A stretch of 64,000 nt of DNA from Fragilariopsis cylindrus CCMP1102 (lineage: Eukaryota; Bacillariophyta; Bacillariophyceae; Bacillariales; Bacillariaceae): contig FMBT01000458.1 of the NCBI GenBank assembly GCA_900095095.1, positions 28,533 to 92,532 of the forward strand, read 5' to 3'. Below the pieces are notes generated by a model. It was not told the origin of the DNA, did no database searches, and saw only the letters and a program-made list of their open reading frames with translations. The translations under genes and the position numbers were made by a program. Below, piece after piece: positions 56,650 through 64,000 of the stretch. Position 1 is the first letter of the stretch, and each line of letters opens with the position of its first letter.

Positions 56650-57462
56650 ATGACACCGCCAATAACCAAACAAGATCGCCAAATAGAACACGAACATGAC
56701 GATGATGTTATTGTGTCGGCAACTACCATTTCGAAAGTCAAACGACTTCTGTGGAGCGAAACAGCGGAAGGACTTGGAAATGTTATGGGTAACATCCGAT
56801 CCACTTGGTATGGAGACGAAGCAGTATTCTATACTAGAGAAGAAGAACGATTGAGAAAATACATACCCCCCTTCCAATATGGTCTTGCGGCTACTGTATT
56901 TTTGTTCCTGAATTTTCGTGTTACCGGTAATCCTGGCTTCCAAAAATGGAGACAAAATGTTTGGCAACGAGTTCGACCATCGTCGTCGTCGACGACGTCG
57001 CCGACGACGGGTATACCACCACCACAACAGGGGTATCTCGAAACAAAGCGAAAAACCCAAGTGGAAGATGCATTAAAGTCTATGAAATTTTTAACCGACT
57101 TTTTAATCAGTCTCAGTGTCGGAACTTCTGGAACACTCTTTTTGTTAGAGGCGAAGAAGGAAGATATGAGAATAGATTACGAAGATGGTCCTTTGATACC
57201 AGGTCGAAGTATTCTTGCTGATGATATGTGTCCGGGGATGTTAAAATTATATCAAACCGATCCTTCGATTCGACAGGTATTGGAAGATAATGAAAGGAAA
57301 AAGGAACAACGTAAATGGGAACAATCAGATCACAATCTTGTTACCTTCTCGACTTTTATACATAATTGTACAAAACGAGAAGACTATGAATCAAAAATAC
57401 GAAAAGAACAAGGTAAATCTGAAAACGATCCGATATCGATACCTCACACCGGTCTGAGATAA
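56650..57462 (+). CDS. Conserved-looking two-TM membrane protein of unknown function
   Basis: 270 residues from ATG 56650 (MTPPITKQDRQIE). Two hydrophobic segments are present: FQYGLAATVFLFLNFRV and FLTDFLISLSVGTSGTLFLL, separated by a Ser/Thr/Pro linker. An acidic stretch follows (YEDGPLIPGRSILADDMCPG) and a charged tail. I recognise no named family. The region around the second membrane segment looks well conserved in character rather than low-complexity, so the gene is probably real. An in-frame start at 56422 would add 76 residues including another hydrophobic stretch. No frame break. Location in an organelle membrane is possible but not shown. Confidence 0.55.
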   Translation: MTPPITKQDRQIEHEHDDDVIVSATTISKVKRLLWSETAEGLGNVMGNIRSTWYGDEAVFYTREEERLRKYIPPFQYGLAATVFLFLNFRVTGNPGFQKWRQNVWQRVRPSSSSTTSPTTGIPPPQQGYLETKRKTQVEDALKSMKFLTDFLISLSVGTSGTLFLLEAKKEDMRIDYEDGPLIPGRSILADDMCPGMLKLYQTDPSIRQVLEDNERKKEQRKWEQSDHNLVTFSTFIHNCTKREDYESKIRKEQGKSENDPISIPHTGLR

Positions 57463-57630
57463 GCTAGCTAGTTTCTTATAATGGCATCATATAATAATAA
57501 TAATAACAATAATAATTATAATAAAAACAAAAACAAACAGTAGCCTAAAATTGGTTACAAAACATTTGTTGATGTACTTGGCCGTAGGAATAAGCGATAT
57601 TTTCTTTTAACAAGCTGAAAGTTAGTAACA

Positions 57631-60600
57631 CTATTCATCCCCATCTTCCTCTGCTAGCGAATTCCAGTCGTCTTCATATCGTCCCGAAAATTCTTCTACA
57701 GATTCACTTTCTTCGTGATCATCATCATCATTATCATCATTATCATCATCAGCGTCACCTCCCTCCTCCTCTTCATCTTCCTCGTCCATATACCCATCCC
57801 AGTCATCTAAGTACCGTTCTGAAAAATCTTCTACAGATTCGTTACTCTCCCGATCTACTACTAGATCAACAAAATGACTGCGGTGGTTTGTGTCAACATT
57901 CTTTTCGAATTCCCACATTTCTTCAGGATCACTGAGTTCGTTCCAGTCCGAACAAACAACATCTTCCAGATCATCTAATCCCTCATTACTGTGCCGAAAA
58001 TCTTCCTTAGATTCAATAATATCGTTCAGTCCAATTGTTTTTTGTTCATTTAATCTTAATACATTCTTCAGCCAGCTATACCCACGGATATCAGCCGATT
58101 TATCGGTAAAATCGGCATGCATCAAAGCAAAGATACGATCCGTCGCTTGTTTATTCTTTTCTTTCAAGTTACGGATGCGATGTAGATCCTTTCTAAGGCC
58201 TCTATCACTGGCCTGTGAGGAACAGTATTCGGCTAACTCCTTCGCAGTGGTAGAAGTGGTGTTGTCGTCTTGAACATCGATTGTTGTGTTGAACCAGGTT
58301 TCCTTATTTTCTTCCATGTACCTTCTCCCAGCATCGATACGTTTCAACACAGAGGTATATTCTAAAACAGTATAAAGATCCTGGATAGCCCAATTTGCCT
58401 TGTCTTCATTGCTACCACTACTAATAGAATCTGCATCAGAGTAGTACTTGGTGAAGATATCAGAATTCCCAGCTCCCTTCATAAACAATCGATCGAGACT
58501 TCCTTCCTGTAAAATGATTTCCTCTTCATTAGTAGATGGAGGAATTTCGGAGACAACAAACTCGGCTTCCAAAAAATCGGGCTTATCAGTATCTCTAATG
58601 CTAGCTGCTCCTCCTTCTATTTTTTCCGAATCCAAAGAATCCCCAATGCCTTCATCCACAGTTTGTATCTCCGTAGCTATCATCTCGCCATTTATGTTGA
58701 CACCATCGATATGACTCGAAGACATCATCTCGTTGTAATCATCCCCAAAGCCTTCTCCTCCTAAATCACCAATTTCTGGAAAATTAGACCATTCTTCGCC
58801 AAGTTCTGGAATCGCTGGAATAGCTCCGGGTATGCTCTCAATGGTTGATATTTCTAAAGATGCTTCAACTGATAATTCCCAGTCTTCTGAACTGTCTGTA
58901 CTATCTTCGATAATTTTATTTTCGTCATCTGAGAGAGATGACTTGGTTTGTTCAGCTGGGAGATCTACGACAGAAGACATCACCTGATTTTCAATTTCTT
59001 TTGAAGGTATCTGATTTTCGTGTTCAAATGTTGAGCCGAATGCTCCAGGAAATGAATCTGGAAGATTTTTCAAATACGACCGTAGTTCCCCCAGATCATC
59101 AAGTCCTACAATATTCCGTGGAATTTCCTCCATTTCCTCGACAAGACACTTGAAAAGCCAGGATTTTTCAGGTGAACTCCATTGAATCTCGCCTCCAGAC
59201 CCCGATGCCTCACTGATTTGAATAGATTCGTAAAGAGACTTTCGTGCTTCTAAGAATCGTGCAAGTATAGTAAACAATAGATCCTCGACAAACATAGATT
59301 TGTCATCTTCATTGGACTGGATTAAAGATCCGGTCCCCTTCTCTAGGAAATCCATATTCTTGTTTGAAATAGATTTAGGTGTATATCCAGCAGCAGCTGC
59401 ATCGGATGTTGTCCAAACCCCGTGATATTCATTTTTGTTAAATCGGATGCTCGATTCCGGTCCAATATACTTTTTCGTGCCAGCTGTTTGTGCCGGATTT
59501 AGCTCGTACCGGAGGGGATTTCGTTGATTTGTATACTTTAAAATGGAGAAAGAAAAGTAGAATAAAACAAATGAATGTGAGGTAGAATACAAAGTGACCC
59601 ACAAAGAGTATACATATATCTCCGGGGAAGAATGATCCTTACCTTATCTTTTGTGACACCGAGCCATTCATCATCGAAAGTATTGGACCTAATCCCTGTG
59701 ATGTGTTTTGTCATAGGTCCTCGTGACGGATTAGTTGTAGCACCTCGTTTCATACGTGCACGTTGCCTCTTCATTGGTGGTTTTTTCTGTTTTTTCTGCG
59801 TCCATTCAAAGGAATCGTCGACAGACTCAAGATCTGGCGTTTGATGTATCTTCTTGCCATCAAATTTTCTGGTATCTTCTTCCGAATTCATATCCCCGCT
59901 AATTTCGAGACTTCTCGATGGTTCGTTATTTGCCGAGCCCCGTGTCAACTGAAAGTTCCTTTGAAACGAGATTGATTTTGAGTGTGCAATACTAGCTGCC
60001 TTTTCAACTAAATTTGATGCTAATTGAATACGGGTTGTGCTTGATGCTTCTGTCCGATTATTGTCATCGTCGTTGTCAGTGACGCTGTCAGTGTCAACAA
60101 GGTCTGCTAGTTTCGATGATACGATTTCGGCCTTCTTCGTTCGTTCGTCAATGCTTTCAAATATTGATAGGAAAGATGCTAAGTTGTCAAAAATCTGCCC
60201 GAAACTCCCATCCTCTCCATTACTAGCCGATGGATCATGCGCTGCAATCAAATGAAACATATACCACACGGACCATTCGAGAGCGCTCTGGATTGCCTCG
60301 TCTCGAAACTTTTCGTCAAGACCCTCCACATCTCGATTTTCTTCCAAGAATTCAGCTGGGTCCTTCACAGACTCTGGAAGATTTGCCACCAAGATATCAA
60401 TCTTGGATTTTTTCCTTACAGACAATAAAATTGGTTCTGACCCAGTACAAAGTCGTGTAACGGCTGCAACCCCGGCATCATCATTATCCATACACAAAAC
60501 GACGCTTCCTGTGTTGGAAAAGCGACATGATGTTGATTTTGGAAACAAATAGAAGTTAGAATATTGCTTTGATTTATGATACATCGGACAATGTTATTTC

Positions 60601-62488
60601 CATTGTGAAAGCATGAGCGTACATTTTTTCCAGATGATTGAAAGGAGCGGAACGAAAGATGGAAATGTACTATTTCTTACTGTGACCTTCTATGTCTCTT
60701 TCCATACAGCTAATAGAAATTGCAAACGAATAAATTGACTTACCACCAATTTTCCTCGCCGTGCTCGCCGCCGCCAAAAGTTGCTCATGTGAAAGAGCCG
60801 TCCCCATTGACGCTACAACTTCTTTTACTCCTGCTTGCCATAATGCAATGGCGTCCATATACCCCTCTACTATAATTAAAGAACGCAGTCGTCGTTTTGT
60901 CGCCGTCGCTGTCTTTATTTTTGTTACATTCACACTATTCCCCGTCGTTGTGCTAGGCGGGGGTGTGACGAATTTTACCATATGTCGAGCAAACAGTAAT
61001 TCCTTTTTCAGAAAGACTAATGATTCGGGACTATTTAGATATTTCGCCGCCTTAAAGTCAGACGATGCTTCCCTTGACGTTTCTAAGATTCGACCCCCGA
61101 ACCCCAGTATTTGTGTACCAGTTTCATCGAATATAGGGACGACGAGTCTACCCCTGAATCGATCCATCAAAGTAGAAAAGTCTGTATATTGTGGTTGTTG
61201 TTGGATAATCTCTTTGTCGCTATTGTCGTTACTTTCATTGCTGCTCTTGTCGCCGCGACTTAATTCTGCAAGCCGCTGCTGCTCCTGTTTCTCTTTTCCT
61301 TTTCTCGTCACAGTAGCGAGACCAGCATCCACGATTTCTTGTGGGGTGAATCCTTCATCTCGTAATCGGTAAACTAAGCTACCTTCTCCCCATGGACGTG
61401 ATTGTTGTTGCAAAAAATATGATTCAGGAGCAAACCCAATTGCAAATGCTTTTACTGTTGTTGGATGGATCCCCCTTGATCGAAGATGAGTTCGAGCTAT
61501 TCCCGCCGAAGGTAAACCGAAAAGACATTCTTCAAAAAATGCCGCTGCGTGGAGATTAGCGAGTAAAATGCGCACTTTGGGTGTCGATCCAATCAACGAA
61601 TTCTTCTTTTTTCTTTTGTTTTGAGTATTGCTTTTACCGTGTTGTCGTGGTTGTCTTCGTCTTTGAACGCCATCGATTGGTATTGTTACGAAGTCTTCCA
61701 AGACACGTACGGCTTCCACGAAGGTAAGAGGCTTTGATGCAACAGGATTATCATCTTTGTTAGCTGCGTCAATATTATCATCCTTGTTGTTGTTGTCATC
61801 GTCATGATAACGTTCGGAGTATTCACGAACAAACCCCAACGCATTTCCTCCGGAACCGCAAGAAAAACATTTATATATCCCTCGTTCACCGTCAATCTTC
61901 AAAGAGGATTCTTATCGTTGTGAAACGGACAGAGACAGGTCGCTTTATCATGGAACCCGGTACTATCACCGGTACTGTACGAGGTCGACGTCCTCCGAAT
62001 TCGGGTATACCATAAGATTCGATCAGGCTACAATATCGACAGTATCCATTAATTTATCTAGTTCTTCTGGAGGAATGTAATTTTTGTTGCGAAATTAAAA
62101 TTGAAACCGTTCGGACTTATTTCGTCGCTGTTACTACTGCTACTACTGCTGCTGATAATATTGTTGTTGTTGCTTTTGTCGTCGTCCAAGGTAATGGATT
62201 GTAATGTCGAATTAACAGTGGCGGTGGCGGTGACGACTGTACTCATCCACAGTGGCCTTGCTTTCCGTACAAGTAAAGACGACGGTGGCGCCGATGGAAA
62301 AAGTAGCCGATGAGGACAACGATGGCTTTTGGTATCAGTGGACCGAACGACGAGACGACAATCAGGACTGTTTTTTGACGGTTACATTTACGACCCCCAT
62401 GATCTCCTCGCCCACAGCTACGATGAATATTATCACTCCAAGAAAGCGTTATCAGCACGACCGTGATGAGAACAACGAACAAAGGCAT
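57631..62488 (-). CDS. DnaG-type DNA primase, probably plastid-targeted, with large acidic C-terminal extension
   Basis: Exons 62488-60744, 60508-59643 and 59535-57631; introns 60509-60743 and 59536-59642. Signal-like start MPLFVVLITVVLITLSWSDN, then an Arg/Ser/Pro-rich transit-like part (LLFPSAPPSSLLVRKARPLW). The CHC2 zinc ribbon reads CLCPFHNDKNP ... YKCFSCGSGGNALGF. The primase core has SRGIHPTTVKAFAIGFAPES and FRGRLVVPIFDETGTQILGF, and the TOPRIM site is LIIVEGYMDAIALWQAGV with CMDNDDAG across intron 1. About 800 further residues are acidic and end in two copies of an ESVE(D/E)FSxRYxDDW element. Five bases must be restored, all before residue 250 (near 62377, 62090, 62025, 61957, 61902). 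The joined length is then exactly 1507 codons including stop. It would prime organellar DNA replication (red algae have a plastid DnaG-like primase). Confidence 0.85.
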
Positions 62489-64000
62489 TGCATCGTTCTT
62501 TTTATTCTTTGACGTCGTCGACGCTGTGATAGAATCAATTGAATTTCATCTTTTCATCATTTTTATTATCTTCGATGGTGCCCATTATGATAGCCGGATG
62601 TTTTTTTTAATTTAAAATTCTATTCGTCTCGTCGTCGTCGGTCGTCACCAATTTCTGTAAATAGGTGTGTGTTGCCGCGTCGTCGTTTCCTTGTCTGTTT
62701 CGTATTTCGGTGTGCTGGTCATACCTATATCGTACGCCGCCAATACTACGATACATACATATCTCGTTTCATCAGCTTCTCATTGTTTCAGCTACTTGCA
62801 CAGTAAAAAATATTATTTGTCTCCTTTTTTTGGTGGTGATTGATGGAGTCCCGGAAGTGAGTCGTGCCAGCGGTGACCCCCCCCCATTTAAATTGCCCCT
62901 AACTGGTAACGGTGAAAACTAAAAAGAAAAATTAAATTCATTAGGACCATGACGAGAATACATCTTTGATAAGACCATATTTCCACTATAATGATCAAAA
63001 AATAGATACAACTTTGAGCTGTACTGAATGCAATACACAAGGAGATGAATGGGGAAAATCGGAGAAAGTGACCACTACATGCACCGCACATTGATGGGAG
63101 AAGAAAAATACAAAGGAAGTAATCAAAAAATAACACCTAAAATGACAGGAATAATAGTGTCCTTTCTTTGTTATTATGTTAATATAGTACAGTAGTTGGA
63201 ACAATATACTTATTCTTGTGTTGTTCATTGTTTTTGAGGTTGAACTGTATGGTAGTATAGTATTGCAGTCTGTTTGTTCAAACACTGCTAAAAAGTCTAA
63301 CTTATTAAGATTACAAGACAAACTAAAGGATTCAATGACTTTGAAATTGCTCTGCTACTGCAAAGGATTTCCTTCCTATTCCATTTAAAATCACGCTAAC
63401 ACAGTGCAAATGCAAGACTACAAAGACTTGCTATTCTCCATGTTACAGTACAACATTCATTTTTTAGTACTACTAGTTAGTAGTACTGTATTCGCCTGGC
63501 ACCCAAAGAGTAATGCTGTAACTGAAAGTAGTATCATGCAATGCGTCCTTTATGAAAAAGTTCAAGCATGCATTCAAGCATTCAATTATCGTTATTTTTT
63601 ATTTATGCCAACTTGTGTACCAAATCCATTTACCGTAACCGGTAATTCTATTATTGTACATGTTGTATTTAATGTCCCATCATAATATTCATTCCCTTCC
63701 TGTTGCTCATTATTGTGTAGACAATAATTAATTGTCATGACACGTGCTTTGTCAATTATTGCACGCGACTAGTGCGTTCGACCACCAGTACTACGAGTTC
63801 AACCTTGTGAAAAGATTTTTGGTGCGCGTACCATTTTTGTGTGTTCGCTCGCTTTTTCAGTTTCCTTCACGGGTAGTTTTGTAAGTTCTGCTTTGTCAAA
63901 GAACCTTTTCGATCATGTTCGTTTATTTTTCTGATACAGTAAAGAAAACATTTACGACTACACATGTTCAATCTAGGACACTAACTAATTTTGAATGTGA
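62489..64000. other. Right-end intergenic region
   Basis: Presumed upstream region of the primase gene, then mostly anonymous AT-rich sequence. A frame at 63410-63685 (+, 91 residues) has a signal-like stretch (MLQYNIHFLVLLVSSTVFAW) and a few Cys residues, but no homology. TACAGTA/TACTGTA occurs at 63188, 63444, 63484 and 63935. No RNA gene is seen. Confidence 0.4.

Noticed and set aside
60761-61372. 203-residue plus-strand frame opposite the primase
   Set aside because: The minus strand carries clear primase motifs across the same bases.

Overview
This is nuclear DNA from a photosynthetic stramenopile, most likely a diatom. Genes sit on both strands with 0.2-2 kb gaps. Introns are mostly 100-300 nt with GTAAGT/GTATGT donors and pyrimidine-AG acceptors. 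Coding regions carry long Asn/Asp/Ser/Gln tracts. Several proteins start with a secretory-type signal followed by a basic or Ser-rich stretch, which suits import into a secondary plastid. There are no operons and no CRISPR array. The assignment rests on gene architecture and recognised families, not on a marker gene.

Layout. 0-14 kb: a small Ser-rich WG-motif protein, a class I methyltransferase, a PX-domain AGC kinase, a zinc-finger/ankyrin protein, a mitochondrial-carrier-fold protein and a thioredoxin-fold protein without a CxxC. 14.7-19.4 kb: a seven-exon PHD/PWWP-like chromatin reader, convergent with a SthA-like flavoprotein. 20-26 kb: a complete Ty3/Gypsy LTR retrotransposon with 190-bp LTRs and a TATTA target-site duplication; gag and pol are separated only by one in-frame TGA. 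27-42 kb: ALDH12 (P5C dehydrogenase), an acidic orphan, a LIN9/ALY homologue, a membrane RBR E3 ligase, the DRG2 GTPase, a Methyltransf_32-R3H fusion, OGG1 and tRNA-Leu(AAG). 43-64 kb: an HdeD-like membrane protein, a viroplasmin-PIF1 helicase, a PfkB sugar kinase, proteasome subunit RPN3, a three-RRM CELF-like protein, a two-TM orphan and a very large DnaG-type primase.

The neighbours do not form one pathway. DNA-maintenance functions recur, however (OGG1, PIF1, DnaG-like primase), and two of them have N-termini suggesting plastid delivery.

The strongest window-wide signal is technical or biological. About half of the conserved genes need one or more missing bases restored, usually in a homopolymer, to read through. 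Nearly every break has the same sign, and after restoring them the spliced lengths are multiples of three. The retrotransposon and several other genes are unbroken. I treat these as probable consensus deletions, with -1 slippage or insertional editing as the biological alternatives.
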